Source: Cupriavidus plantarum (lineage in GTDB: Bacteria > Pseudomonadota > Gammaproteobacteria > Burkholderiales > Burkholderiaceae). From it: a DNA stretch of 64,000 nucleotides. Positions within the stretch are counted from its first letter, which is position 1. Each line of letters begins with the position of its first letter. This document shows, piece by piece, positions 1 to 8,308 of this stretch. The stretch is taken from positions 434,001-498,000 of the forward strand of contig NZ_CAJPUX010000005.1 in assembly GCF_905397285.1 (NCBI RefSeq), given 5' to 3'. The notes under the pieces were generated by a model. It had not been told where the DNA came from. It did no database searches and was given only the letters and a program-made list of their open reading frames with translations. The translations under genes were made by a program, and so were the position numbers.

Positions 1-311
1 TCGGGCCTGGCGCGAGCGACGGCTTCCGCCGCAATGGTGCCCGTCGCGCCGGCGCGGTTCTCGATCACGAACGACTGGCCCAGGTCCTTGCTCAGGCCCT
101 GCCCCACGAGGCGCGCGACCTGATCCACCGCGCCGCCCGCGGAGAACCCCACCAGCAGCGTGGCGGGCTTGGTCGGATAGTCGGTGGAGGCGGCTGCGAT
201 GCCGGTGCCGCCGAACGTGGCGGCAAGGCCCGCGCACAGCGATGCCGTGATGAACTGACGGCGCGAGGCCGCCGGCCGTGGCGCGCGGGCTTCCCCGCCG
301 GTGTGTGTCAT
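1..311 (-). CDS. Bug/TctC-family periplasmic solute-binding protein, N-terminal part only
   Basis: The gene runs off the left edge of the window, so only about 103 N-terminal residues are seen. They start with a twin-arginine-like signal (SRRQFIT near residue 16, followed by a small hydrophobic stretch and an AAAS cleavage area). The mature start is STDYPTKPATLLVGFSAGG, the typical beta-strand and glycine loop of Bug proteins, followed by the ENRAGATGT motif that contacts the ligand carboxylate in this family. Bug proteins bind carboxylates in the periplasm, often for TctAB membrane partners; none is visible here. The next gene upstream on the same strand is an RraA-like aldolase, so both may serve one carboxylate pathway. 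The ligand cannot be told from sequence. Confidence 0.9.
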   Translation of the reverse strand, partial: MTHTGGEARAPRPAASRRQFITASLCAGLAATFGGTGIAAASTDYPTKPATLLVGFSAGGAVDQVARLVGQGLSKDLGQSFVIENRAGATGTIAAEAVARARP

Positions 312-414
312 GTCTGTCTCCTTTGATTTATTGTTGGGCGGCCGCGTCGGGCGCGACCGTCCCCGCAACGCGCGCTGCGCCGCGCGTTGTCCTGCCCTGC
401 TCAAGCGTTGTGAG

Positions 415-1140
415 TCAGTCTTTCTGTTGCGCGCGCCAGGCCTGATAGCGCTTCTTGTTCTCTTCGTTGGGCGGATACAGGCCCGGCAGCTTCTCGCCCG
501 CCTCCACCTGCTGCATGATCCAGCCCTCGACGCGTTCCTGCTCCTCCGCCTCTGCTACGACTTCCTCGAGCAGATCGGCCGGGATGAGGACAGCGCCGTC
601 GTTGTCGAGCACCACGACGTCGTTCGGGAACACCGCCACGCCGCCGCAGCCGATCGGCTGCTGCCAGGCGACGAACGTCAGACCGGCCACCGAGGGCGGT
701 GCCGCGGCGCCACTGCTCCACACGGGCAGGCCCGTCCCGCGCACGCCGTCCACGTCGCGCACGACGCCGTCCGTCACGAGCGCGGTCACGCCGCGTTTGC
801 TCATACGCGCGCACAGGATGTCGCCGAAGATGCCGGCATCCTTGACGCCCATCGCATCCACCACCGCGATGCACCCCGCGGGCATGTCCTCGATGGCGGC
901 ACGCGTGGAGATCGGCGACGACCACGATGCCGGTGTCGCCAGGTCTTCGCGCGCGGGCACGAAGCGCAGCGTGAAAGCGCGGCCCACGAGCCGCGGGCTG
1001 TTCGCATGCAGCGGCATCGCGCCGCGCAGCCAGACGTTACGCAGGCCCTTCTTGAGCAGTACCGTGGTCAGCGTGGCGGTGGTGATCTTCGAGAGCACCC
1101 CAATCGTGCGCGGGTCGAGCGGCAGGGATTCAACGGTCAT
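415..1140 (-). CDS. RraA-like / 4-hydroxy-4-methyl-2-oxoglutarate aldolase family protein
   Basis: This 241-residue protein belongs to the RraA/DlpA fold. The hallmark is LVTDGVVRDVDGV around residues 141-153, where the conserved Asp-Gly and Arg-Asp residues bind metal and the pyruvate moiety in HMG/CHA aldolases. It is longer than RNase E inhibitor RraA (about 160 residues) and has an extra C-terminal charged helix (residues 195-241), which favours a catabolic aldolase or decarboxylase over an RNase regulator. A GGAGG ribosome site lies just upstream of the ATG. It sits between a Bug binding protein (same strand) and a divergent LysR gene, which suggests regulated use of a hydroxy- or oxo-dicarboxylate. 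The exact substrate is unknown. Confidence 0.85.
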   Translation of the reverse strand: MTVESLPLDPRTIGVLSKITTATLTTVLLKKGLRNVWLRGAMPLHANSPRLVGRAFTLRFVPAREDLATPASWSSPISTRAAIEDMPAGCIAVVDAMGVKDAGIFGDILCARMSKRGVTALVTDGVVRDVDGVRGTGLPVWSSGAAAPPSVAGLTFVAWQQPIGCGGVAVFPNDVVVLDNDGAVLIPADLLEEVVAEAEEQERVEGWIMQQVEAGEKLPGLYPPNEENKKRYQAWRAQQKD

Positions 1141-1323
1141 ATTGGATGGGCCTCCTGGCCGGAAAAGGAATGGTTCAGATGCTGGCGATCAGCCCGCCAT
1201 CGACACGGACGACCGAGCCGGCGATACCCGGCCTGCCTCGCCGGGCCATTGTGGGCATGTCCAAACTGCAGGACAATTGCGTTTTCTCGCGTTCAGAGTG
1301 AAGTTTTTGTTTGGTGTGCCCAC
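1141..1323. promoter_or_regulatory. Divergent control region between RraA-like gene and LysR gene
   Basis: This 183-bp gap holds the promoters of two divergent genes. It contains an interrupted inverted repeat, ATTGT (1247-1251) and ACAAT (1273-1277), and a GC-rich dyad near 1231-1244. LysR proteins usually bind such dyads between themselves and their target. The assignment to this LysR protein is inference. Confidence 0.45.
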
Positions 1324-2193
1324 ATGGATACACGTTTCATCGACACCTTCGTGATGGTGGCCGAATGCGGTTCGATGGCCGAGGCCGCGCGGCGGATCAA
1401 TATCACGCCGACGGCGTTGTCGCAGCGGCTCCGGACGCTGGAGCGTGAGCTCGGCGCGCCGCTGGTGACGCGGTCCGGCAGGTTCGTGCGCCTTACCGAA
1501 GCCGGTGCGCGGCTGCTCGCCCGCGCCCGCAGGTTCCAGCGCGACGTCAGGGAACTGGAGATGGCCGTCTCCACGGAAGGGTTTCCGGGAGGCCTGCGCA
1601 TCGGCACCATCCGTACCGCGCTGACCAACGTCATGCCCGACCTGCTGCGGTACATCGCCCTCCGTCATCCCCGGCTGGACGCCACGATGGAGATCGGGAC
1701 CTCGCACGACCTCTACCATCAGGTGGTCACGGGCAAGGTAGACGCCGCGCTGCTGGTGGAGCCGCCGTTCAAGCTGCCGAAGGCGTACGTCTGGCACACA
1801 TTACGCACGGAACCCCTCGTGCTGCTGGCCCCCGCGCATCTGGCCGACCAGAACCCCGACAGGATCCTCGCCGAACAGCCAATGATCCGCTACGACCGCC
1901 GCACCTGGGGTGGGCTGCTGGGCGAGCAATATCTTCAGGAACGCGGGCTGCATCCGCAGGAACGGTTCGAGCTGGATTCGCCGGATGGCATCCTGCTGCT
2001 GGTGAGCATGGGGCTCGGCGTGTCGCTGGTGCCCGACTGCTACCCGCGCACCGCGGTGCCGGACACCGCGGTGATCCTGCCGCTACCGGAGGGCAGGCCC
2101 GTCAGGCAGCTCGGCTTCCTGTGGCCGAGGCAATCGCAATACGCGAGATTGTTCGAGGCGATGGTGGAGACCCGCCCCGCCGGCATGCCCTGA
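1324..2193 (+). CDS. LysR-family transcriptional regulator
   Basis: A 289-residue LysR-type regulator. The N-terminal winged helix-turn-helix spans about residues 1-60 (FVMVAECGSMAEAARRINIT, then TALSQRLRTLERELG). The effector domain follows from about residue 90. The ATG at 1324 was chosen because the helix-turn-helix begins directly there; upstream in-frame codons give no family-like sequence. No clear ribosome site is seen. It is divergent from the RraA-like gene and probably controls it together with the Bug gene. A palindromic GC-rich repeat follows the stop codon. Confidence 0.93.
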   Translation: MDTRFIDTFVMVAECGSMAEAARRINITPTALSQRLRTLERELGAPLVTRSGRFVRLTEAGARLLARARRFQRDVRELEMAVSTEGFPGGLRIGTIRTALTNVMPDLLRYIALRHPRLDATMEIGTSHDLYHQVVTGKVDAALLVEPPFKLPKAYVWHTLRTEPLVLLAPAHLADQNPDRILAEQPMIRYDRRTWGGLLGEQYLQERGLHPQERFELDSPDGILLLVSMGLGVSLVPDCYPRTAVPDTAVILPLPEGRPVRQLGFLWPRQSQYARLFEAMVETRPAGMP

Positions 2194-2206
2194 TGCCGAT
2201 GGTTCG

Positions 2207-2243
2207 CCCCCCTCTCCCTCGGGGAGAGGGGCCGGGGGAGAGG
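2207..2243. repeat. Dispersed GC-rich palindromic repeat (REP-like)
   Basis: A hairpin of 10 bp (CCCCTCTCCC at 2209-2218 against GGGAGAGGGG at 2222-2231, 3-nt loop) sits 15 bases after the LysR stop. The whole element is nearly identical, in the opposite orientation, to the three copies near 57.3-57.5 kb. It lies between two genes of the same strand and may act as a terminator or messenger stabiliser. Confidence 0.75.
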
Positions 2244-2311
2244 GTTCAATGGTCTGGCGAGCCGCAGGCAAAAACCCTGTAAAGTAGCCCCATCACACCA
2301 GGAGGCCCCGC

Positions 2312-2719
2312 ATGACCCTTGCGATCGATCGCATCGACCACATCGTCCTCAACGTGAAGGACGTGGAAACCAGCGCCGCGTGGTATCAGCGCGTGCTCGG
2401 CATGCAGCGCGAAGATTTTCCGTCACGCACGGGCCCGCGCGTGTCCGTGAAATTCGGCCAGCAGAAGATCAACCTCAGGCCGATCGGCGAAGACACCGTC
2501 GCATGGTTCACGGGCGCCCACCCGACCGCGGGCAGCGACGACCTGTGCTTCATCACGCGAATGCCACCCAACGAAGTGGTGGCGCATTTCCTCGCGCACG
2601 AGGTCCCCGTGGAAGCCGGCCCGGCGCAACGCACCGGCGCGCTGGGCCCCATGAACTCCGTCTACTGCCGCGACCCCGACGGCAACCTGATCGAGGTCGC
2701 CAGCTATCCGCCGGCCTGA
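2312..2719 (+). CDS. VOC (glyoxalase/bleomycin-resistance/dioxygenase) family protein
   Basis: A 135-residue single VOC module. It opens with IDRIDHIVLNVKDVE, in which the His is the usual first metal ligand, and ends with CRDPDGNLIEVASY, in which the Glu is the usual last ligand. Two beta-alpha-beta-beta-beta units fit the length. An AGGAGG ribosome site precedes the ATG. Members are glyoxalase I-like isomerases, dioxygenases or resistance proteins; nothing here decides among them. The following gene is convergent, so it is probably transcribed alone. Confidence 0.88.
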   Translation: MTLAIDRIDHIVLNVKDVETSAAWYQRVLGMQREDFPSRTGPRVSVKFGQQKINLRPIGEDTVAWFTGAHPTAGSDDLCFITRMPPNEVVAHFLAHEVPVEAGPAQRTGALGPMNSVYCRDPDGNLIEVASYPPA

Positions 2720-2737
2720 CGAACCGGCGGCAGGCAG

Positions 2738-2968
2738 TCAGCGATTGCCGTCCAGCAGATCGTTGAGCATCTCGTCGAACGTCGCCTGCGCGTCTTCCAG
2801 CGCCTGCAGTGCGGCATCGAACGTTTGCAATGCGAGCTTGGATGGCTTGCCCGCGCCCTCCGGCGGATACTGGCTTTGCAAGGCGGTAAAGGCAACCTGC
2901 ACCTGCCGCGTGGCAGCGACCACGCGCTCCATTGCCTGCGCCTCCTCGGCGCGCTTCTGTTCGTCCAT
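2738..2968 (-). CDS. Small alpha-helical protein of unknown function
   Basis: This 76-residue protein (start MDEQKRAEEAQAMER) is rich in Glu, Ala and Gln and lacks signal or membrane segments. Two amphipathic helices flank a QSQYPPEGAGKP linker, so it may be a helical hairpin. I chose the ATG at 2968 because a GAGGG ribosome site precedes it; an in-frame start at 3040 would add 24 residues of atypical composition. It is convergent with the VOC gene and divergent from the alpha/beta hydrolase gene. I do not recognise a function. Confidence 0.6.
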   Translation of the reverse strand: MDEQKRAEEAQAMERVVAATRQVQVAFTALQSQYPPEGAGKPSKLALQTFDAALQALEDAQATFDEMLNDLLDGNR

Positions 2969-3055
2969 GGCTGGCCCCCTCGGCCGTGTAATGCTCCAAA
3001 GCGCGTATCGTACAAGAACTTGCGCGCGAACTTGCGTCAACCAATCGCTGTCTGA

Positions 3056-3988
3056 ATGGATCCATCGAAAAAAACAGGCTTCATGTCATCGAGCCTCATG
3101 TCAACACTGATCCGCCGGACGCTCGCCACCACGCTGGTCACGGCCGGCGGCTTCGTCTGCTATTGGACGTACCTCGCGGTCAACCAGGAACGCCTGCTGT
3201 TCGACGCGCGCCGCCGGCCGCCCCGCGAACTGCCCGAAGGCATCCTCGCGTATTCGCACACCGTGCCCGGCGGCATGCTGCGCGGATACCTGTATCACGC
3301 GGGCGACGACGGCGTGGACGACCTCCTGTTCTATTTGCCCGGCCGTGGCGAGGATGTCCTCGAGACGCTCCAGTACGTCAAATGGCTGCCCGACGGGATG
3401 GGCTTCGCGACGTTCGACTATCGCGGCCTCGGCCACTCGGATGGCATGCCGTCCGAAGCCTCGGCCGTCGCGGACGCGAGCCAGTTCCTGCTCCATATCC
3501 GCCGCGCGTTCCCCGGCGTGCGCGTGCACGTGGTCGGCCGCTCGCTCGGCACAGGAGTGGCGATCCAGCTCGCGGACCTGCAGGACTTCGAGAGCCTGCA
3601 GCTCATCACGCCCTACGACTCGCTGCTCGAAATCGTGCGCAAGCGCTTTCCGCTCGTGCCGCTGCGCCAGCTCATGCGCCACCATTTCGACTCGATTTCC
3701 CATTGCAAGAAGGTGGTGCAAAGCACCAAGGTCCTGCTCGCTGAGTCCGACGCCGTCGTCCCGCACGAATGCTCGGAGCGCCTGATCGCCGCATGGCCAG
3801 GCCCCGTGGCGTTGCAGACGATCCCCGGCACCGACCACTTCACGATCGTGGAACGCGAGGAAACGTGGCTTGCCCTTTGCGCATTCGCACGACAGGTGCC
3901 TTCCCGCGCACCTGTAAGGACGATCGCGCCACCGCCGGCGGATCACTCGGAGGCCGGTGAGCCTTTGCCGCTCGCTGCGGCGCGGTAG
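3056..3988 (+). CDS. Alpha/beta hydrolase (BEM46/ABHD13-like), membrane-anchored
   Basis: A 310-residue serine hydrolase. An N-terminal hydrophobic segment (about residues 22-43) probably anchors it in the membrane with the catalytic domain outside. The triad can be read directly: Ser163 in GRSLGTG, Asp232 in ESDAVV and His261 in GTDHFT. The oxyanion region PGRGED follows the strand LLFYLP. The spacing matches alpha/beta hydrolases of the BEM46 group. Alternative ATGs at 3083 and 3101 would still keep the anchor. The penicillin-binding protein gene starts 10 bases after its stop, so co-transcription is likely. The substrate is unknown. Confidence 0.85.
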   Translation: MDPSKKTGFMSSSLMSTLIRRTLATTLVTAGGFVCYWTYLAVNQERLLFDARRRPPRELPEGILAYSHTVPGGMLRGYLYHAGDDGVDDLLFYLPGRGEDVLETLQYVKWLPDGMGFATFDYRGLGHSDGMPSEASAVADASQFLLHIRRAFPGVRVHVVGRSLGTGVAIQLADLQDFESLQLITPYDSLLEIVRKRFPLVPLRQLMRHHFDSISHCKKVVQSTKVLLAESDAVVPHECSERLIAAWPGPVALQTIPGTDHFTIVEREETWLALCAFARQVPSRAPVRTIAPPPADHSEAGEPLPLAAAR

Positions 3989-3998
3989 AATCGCGGCC

Positions 3999-6059
3999 AT
4001 GAAAAAAATCGCAATCTGGACCGCCACCGCCTTCGCGGGGCTGGCGGCCGCCGGCGTGCTGCTTGCCGGCTTCGCCGCGGTGGTCAGCCTGCGGCAACTG
4101 CCTTCGATCGATGCGCTGCGCGACTACCGGCCCGATGTCCCGTTGCGCATTTTCACCAGCGACAACACGCTGATCGGGGAGTTCGGCACGGAACACCGCG
4201 AGTTCATCCCCATCGAGCACATGCCCAAGCGCATGACCGAGGCGCTGCTCGCGGCCGAGGACGATCAGTTCTATTCGCACGCCGGCGTGGATTTCGCGGG
4301 GCTGGTGCGCGCGGCGCTCGCCAATATCGGCGAAGGCTACGCGCAGGGCGCGTCCACGATCACGATGCAGGTCGCGCGCAATTTCTATCTGTCGCGCGAG
4401 AAGACGCTGTCCCGCAAATGGTACGAGATCCTGCTGGCGTGGCAGATCGACCGCTCGCTGCCCAAGGACCGCGTGCTCGAGCTCTATATGAATCAGGTCT
4501 ATCTGGGCGAACATGCGTATGGGTTCGGGAGTGCCGCGCAGGTCTACTTCGGCAAACCGCTTGCGGACCTGTCGCTCGCGGAGACCGCGATGCTCGCTGG
4601 CCTGCCCAAGGCGCCTTCGACCATGAACCCTGCCGTGAACCTGCCGCGCGCGACGCGCCGGCAGGAATACGTGCTCGGCCGCATGCTGTCGCTCGGCATG
4701 ATCACGCAGGACCAGTATCGCGATGCGCGGGCCGAGAAGATCAGCGTGGTGGCGGAAGGCAATGGACGCTACGCCGGCCATGCCGAGTACGTGGCCGAAC
4801 TCGCGCGCCAGCTCGCGCATGACCGCTTCGGCGACGAGGCCTACACGCGCGGCATCAACGTCTACACCACGGTGTCGTCCGTACGCCAGACCATGGCGTA
4901 CGACGCGGTGCGCGCGGGCATCGACAAATACGGCCAGCGCCATGGCGGGACCACCCCGCAGGCCGCGCTGATCTCGCTCGACAGCCAGACGGGCGCGATC
5001 GAGGCGATGATCGGCGGATCGGACTTCCAGACCAATCGCTTCAACCACGCCACGCAGGCGCAACGGCAGCCGGGCTCGACGTTCAAGCCGTTTATCTATT
5101 CGGCCGCGCTGGAGCGTGGCGTATCGCCTGGCACGCTCATCAACGATGCGCCGCTGGACGATCCCAAGTGGAATCCCTCGAACGATGACGATCGCTTCGT
5201 CGGGCCGATTCCGGTTCGCGAGGCACTCGCCGAGTCGCGCAACCTGCCGGCCATCCGCACGCTGCGCGAGATCGGCATTCCATACGCGATCGACTACGCG
5301 GGCAAGTTCGGGTTCTCCAAGAGCCGCCTGCCACCGTACCTGCCGATGGCGCTCGGCACCGGCACCACATCGCCCATGCGGCTCGCCGCGGCATACGGCG
5401 TGTTCGCCAACCACGGCTACCGCGTGGAGCCGTACCTGATCCAGAAGATCACCGACGGCGAGGGCAACGTCCTGTTTCAGGCCGATACGGCCGTTGCACC
5501 GACGCGCGTGATCTCCGAGCGCAACGCATTCGTCATGGACAGCCTGCTGCATAGCGTGGTCGATGCGGGCACCGGTACCGCCGTCCGGCGCTATACCAGG
5601 CGTCAGGACGTCGCGGGCAAGACCGGGACCACCAACGATTCGATCGATGGATGGTTCGCGGGTTACGCCGGCGAGATCGTGACCGTGGCCTGGATGGGCT
5701 TCGACGACAACCGCCCGCTGGGCAAGCGCGAGTTCGGCGCGACCACGGCATTGCCGATCTGGGCCGCGTATATGGAAGGCCGGCTCGCGGGCGTGCCCGT
5801 GTCGCTGTTCGAGGCGCCGTCGGGCGTCGCGCGCATCAATGGGGACTGGACCTATACCGAATATCCGGAGGGCGTCCACGCTGTCGCGTCCATCGGCTTC
5901 CCGCCGCCCGCGCCCGCGGAGGCCCCGCTCGACGGCGCCACGCCGGCTAACGACGGCTTTGGCCCCGCGGCCGTGCGCGATGGCAATGGCGGCGCGGCAA
6001 CGCCCGCGCTGGGCATGCCCGCCACGAACGCCGCCCCGCGCGGCCCCGGTCAGCTCTGA
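3999..6059 (+). CDS. Class A penicillin-binding protein (bifunctional glycosyltransferase/transpeptidase)
   Basis: A 686-residue bifunctional peptidoglycan synthase with one N-terminal membrane helix (residues 5-28). The glycosyltransferase-51 domain has its catalytic Glu87 in EDDQFYSHAG and the STITMQVARN and YMNQVYLGE motifs. The transpeptidase has Ser360 and Lys363 in GSTFKPF, the SRN motif and KTG at 541-543. The enzyme polymerises lipid II and crosslinks stems in the periplasm. It is shorter than typical proteobacterial PBP1a (about 750-850 residues), so it may be a secondary class A enzyme. The tail (about 640-686) is Pro/Ala-rich. The ATG at 3999 begins the usual cytoplasmic MKKI tail. 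Confidence 0.95.
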   Translation: MKKIAIWTATAFAGLAAAGVLLAGFAAVVSLRQLPSIDALRDYRPDVPLRIFTSDNTLIGEFGTEHREFIPIEHMPKRMTEALLAAEDDQFYSHAGVDFAGLVRAALANIGEGYAQGASTITMQVARNFYLSREKTLSRKWYEILLAWQIDRSLPKDRVLELYMNQVYLGEHAYGFGSAAQVYFGKPLADLSLAETAMLAGLPKAPSTMNPAVNLPRATRRQEYVLGRMLSLGMITQDQYRDARAEKISVVAEGNGRYAGHAEYVAELARQLAHDRFGDEAYTRGINVYTTVSSVRQTMAYDAVRAGIDKYGQRHGGTTPQAALISLDSQTGAIEAMIGGSDFQTNRFNHATQAQRQPGSTFKPFIYSAALERGVSPGTLINDAPLDDPKWNPSNDDDRFVGPIPVREALAESRNLPAIRTLREIGIPYAIDYAGKFGFSKSRLPPYLPMALGTGTTSPMRLAAAYGVFANHGYRVEPYLIQKITDGEGNVLFQADTAVAPTRVISERNAFVMDSLLHSVVDAGTGTAVRRYTRRQDVAGKTGTTNDSIDGWFAGYAGEIVTVAWMGFDDNRPLGKREFGATTALPIWAAYMEGRLAGVPVSLFEAPSGVARINGDWTYTEYPEGVHAVASIGFPPPAPAEAPLDGATPANDGFGPAAVRDGNGGAATPALGMPATNAAPRGPGQL

Positions 6060-6078
6060 GCATCGTGCGCGCCCGGCC

Positions 6079-6138
6079 CACGCCCTTGCCCACGCCCTTG
6101 ACCACGCCCTTGACCACGCCCTTGACCACGCCCTTGCC
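6079..6138. repeat. Five tandem 12-bp repeats after the PBP gene
   Basis: Five head-to-tail copies of CACGCCCTTGAC (first and last copy end in CC) begin 19 bases after the PBP stop. A second 12-bp tandem array of different sequence follows another gene at 40348-40395, so this may be a recurrent class of intergenic repeat. Confidence 0.9.
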
Positions 6139-6209
6139 CAGCCGCGTCGCACCGTCCGCGTGCGCGGCCCTCTCCATGGCGGCCCGCGCACCGCTCATGC
6201 CCCCTTTTG

Positions 6210-6230
6210 CGCTGCGCGATCGGCGCAGCG
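6210..6230. other. Perfect 8-bp stem-loop between PBP and ArsB-like genes
   Basis: CGCTGCGC (6210-6217) pairs perfectly with GCGCAGCG (6223-6230) around a 5-nt loop. No T-tract follows on either strand, so a Rho-independent terminator is only possible, not shown. Confidence 0.45.
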
Positions 6231-6260
6231 GGGCGAGTTCCACCTTAACCTGACGAATCT

Positions 6261-7526
6261 GTGTCCGCCTGGTCTACCCCCCTGATCTGGAGCATCGCGT
6301 GCGCCGCCACGCTCGGCGTGTTGCTGCGCCCGTTCCGCCTGCCCGAATGGTGCTGGGCGATGGCGGGCGCGATCGCGCTCTGTGTCGCGGGCCTGCTGCC
6401 GCTGGCCGACGCATGGGCCGCGGTCGCCCGCGGGTATGACGTCTACCTGTTCCTCGCGGGCATGATGCTGATCGCCGAGCTCGCCCGCAAGACGGGCCTG
6501 TTCGACCACGTGGCCGCGCTTGCGGTACGCCGCGCGCAGGGCTCCGCGCGGCGCCTGTTCGCGCTGGTCTACGGTTTCGGCACGGTGGTCACCATCTTCA
6601 TGTCGAACGATGCGACCGCGGTCGTGCTGACTCCGGCCGTGCTGGCCGCGACCCGGGCCGCACGCGTGAAGTATCCCCTGCCGTATCTGTTCGCCTGCGC
6701 GTTCATCGCCAACGCGGCGAGCTTCGCGCTACCGATCTCGAATCCCGCCAATCTCGTGCTGTTCGGCGAACGCATGCCGCCGCTGGCCGCATGGCTCGCA
6801 CGCTTCACGCTGCCATCGATCATCGCGATCGTCGTGACGTTCGCGGTGTTGTACTGGACCCAGCGAGAGGCCCTGTCGGAGCGCATTGCGGAAGAGGTTC
6901 CCACCCCGCCGCTGTCGCTGCAGGCATGGCTGACGACGGCGGGCATCGCCATCACGGGCATCGCCCTGCTGACCGCATCCCTGCTCGGCCGCGACCTCGG
7001 CTGGCCCTCGGCGCTGGGCGGTCTGGTCACGTTAGGCGCGGTATGCCTGTCGCAACCGCGGCTGTTCATGCCGGCGGTGCGCGAAGTCTCATGGGGCGTG
7101 ATGCCGCTGGTGGCCGGGCTGTTCGTGCTGGTAGCCGGCCTGGAGCACACCGGGGTGATTACGCAACTGGCGCACTGGGTGCAATGGCTGTCCTCGCACC
7201 CGCACGATATCGCGGGCCATGTCGGGACGATCGCGGCGGGCGTGCTGGTCGGCCTCGCCTGCAACATCGTGAACAACCTGCCAGCCGGCCTCATCGCGGC
7301 GTCAGCCCTCTCCGCCGGCCACGCCTCCGAAGCCGTCACCGGCGCGGTACTGATCGGCGTTGACCTCGGCCCCAACCTCTCGGTCAGCGGCTCGCTCGCG
7401 ACACTGCTATGGCTGACGGCGCTACGACGCGAGGGACATATGGTCACCGCCATGCAGTTCCTGCGGCTTGGGGCACTGGTGACGCCTATTGCGTTGGTGG
7501 CCGCGCTGGCGGCGCAGTTGTTGTAA
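6261..7526 (+). CDS. ArsB/NhaD-type ion transporter superfamily protein
   Basis: A 421-residue polytopic membrane protein with about 10-12 hydrophobic helices. The segment FMSNDATAVVLTPAV (about 112-127) and the second-half counterpart CNIVNNLPAGLIAAS (about 333-348) are the paired discontinuous-helix motifs of the ArsB/NhaD family, and SFALPISNPANLVLFG matches the conserved loop. Members export arsenite or exchange Na+/H+, or are orphan anion carriers. No arsR, arsC or arsA gene is nearby, so arsenite resistance is not supported by context. The start is the GTG at 6261. It is followed by a change of strand. Confidence 0.85.
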   Translation: MSAWSTPLIWSIACAATLGVLLRPFRLPEWCWAMAGAIALCVAGLLPLADAWAAVARGYDVYLFLAGMMLIAELARKTGLFDHVAALAVRRAQGSARRLFALVYGFGTVVTIFMSNDATAVVLTPAVLAATRAARVKYPLPYLFACAFIANAASFALPISNPANLVLFGERMPPLAAWLARFTLPSIIAIVVTFAVLYWTQREALSERIAEEVPTPPLSLQAWLTTAGIAITGIALLTASLLGRDLGWPSALGGLVTLGAVCLSQPRLFMPAVREVSWGVMPLVAGLFVLVAGLEHTGVITQLAHWVQWLSSHPHDIAGHVGTIAAGVLVGLACNIVNNLPAGLIAASALSAGHASEAVTGAVLIGVDLGPNLSVSGSLATLLWLTALRREGHMVTAMQFLRLGALVTPIALVAALAAQLL

Positions 7527-7664
7527 TCCGCGCCGTTCGAGAGATGGTTTCGGAGCCATCAAAGACGCGAAATCATGGGCCTAAGTCCGTGGGCCTGAAT
7601 TCATGAGTCTGAGCTCATGCGCGATGCCAATCCTATAAATTTTCTCACAACGAGGAAGCGCAAT
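7527..7664. other. Intergenic spacer with degenerate short direct repeats
   Basis: The gap between two converging genes holds an imperfect array near 7573-7620 built on CATGGGCCTAAGT-like units of about 13-15 bp. No gene or clear terminator is seen. Confidence 0.4.
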
Positions 7665-7928
7665 TTATTCCTCTTCCCATGGCCCCGTCCGTGGAGGTGG
7701 CTCTGATTCGCCACGGTCTCTCCGCCTCTGTGCCCGCAGGTCTCTTACGAAGTAGTAGGTGATAGCCACGAAGAAAGTGAGAAAAACCGGCAAGCCGGCA
7801 ATAAGCGGCCTCCACCCGGCCCCCTGAGCCAAAGAGAAGCCCGCCGCCACAAGGACGAGGTATGTCAGGCTGAGATAGCCCACAATCAGACGCTTGAGTA
7901 TTTTTTTAAGGTTACCCGGAGAATTCAT
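7665..7928 (-). CDS. Small two-helix inner-membrane protein (paralogue of the next gene)
   Basis: An 87-residue protein with two predicted membrane helices (about residues 15-35 and 45-65) and a charged, proline-rich tail ending PWEEE. It is clearly paralogous to the adjacent gene at 7973-8239: both share FSLxQGAxWRP, PVxLTFFVxITY and the proline-rich PWEE ending. The ATG at 7928 has a GAGGA ribosome site; a longer reading would overlap the neighbour. It is last in a minus-strand series behind cdiB and a cdiA remnant. I do not recognise a characterised family. An orphan immunity role is a hypothesis from position only. Confidence 0.7.
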   Translation of the reverse strand: MNSPGNLKKILKRLIVGYLSLTYLVLVAAGFSLAQGAGWRPLIAGLPVFLTFFVAITYYFVRDLRAQRRRDRGESEPPPRTGPWEEE

Positions 7929-7972
7929 ATCCGATCCTCGACCTACAATCCGAGCGGCACGCCAGCGCCCTT

Positions 7973-8239
7973 TCAATCCTCTTCCCACGGACTCTTCCAC
8001 GGAGGAGGTGGAGGCTCATCTCGCTCATCCCGCGCTAGTGCGCGTAGCTCCTTGATAAACTGATAAGTAATTCCGACGAAAAACGTCAAATAGACGGGGA
8101 CTCCAACAAGAACCGGCCTCCAACTGGCGCCTTGGACGAGACTAAAAGCAAGAGCAAAAAGAGGCATCGATATCCACGCGATATAGGCTCTTAGGAATTT
8201 TTTCTGCAATTGCTTTCGCTTTTCGTTCATCCCTATCAT
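7973..8239 (-). CDS. Small two-helix inner-membrane protein (first of a paralogous pair)
   Basis: An 88-residue protein with two predicted membrane helices (about residues 18-37 and 43-62), a positively charged N-terminus (NEKRKQLQKK) and an acidic proline-rich tail. It is about 45% identical by eye to the protein encoded 44 bases downstream. The first ATG (8239) and a second one at 8230 are both possible; neither has a strong ribosome site. Base composition is lower in GC than neighbouring metabolic genes. Position just behind a cdiA fragment suggests a CDI accessory or leftover immunity function, which is inference. Confidence 0.7.
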   Translation of the reverse strand: MIGMNEKRKQLQKKFLRAYIAWISMPLFALAFSLVQGASWRPVLVGVPVYLTFFVGITYQFIKELRALARDERDEPPPPPWKSPWEED

Positions 8240-8308
8240 CTTTCGCTCGGATCTTTCTCAACAGATGTTTTGAGAGAATCAGCCATAGATTGCGTCAGTT
8301 AAATATCC

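Noticed and set aside
3840-6191. A 783-codon open frame opposite the penicillin-binding protein gene
   Set aside because: Arg-rich shadow of a well-supported gene; no recognisable motif.
6261-7526. Arsenite resistance operon
   Set aside because: Only the ArsB-like transporter is present; no arsR, arsC or arsA gene is found near it.
8240-8308. Toxin gene between the cdiA fragment and the paralogous membrane proteins
   Set aside because: Only a very short open frame of about 16 codons exists; stops occur in all frames, so no toxin remnant can be supported.
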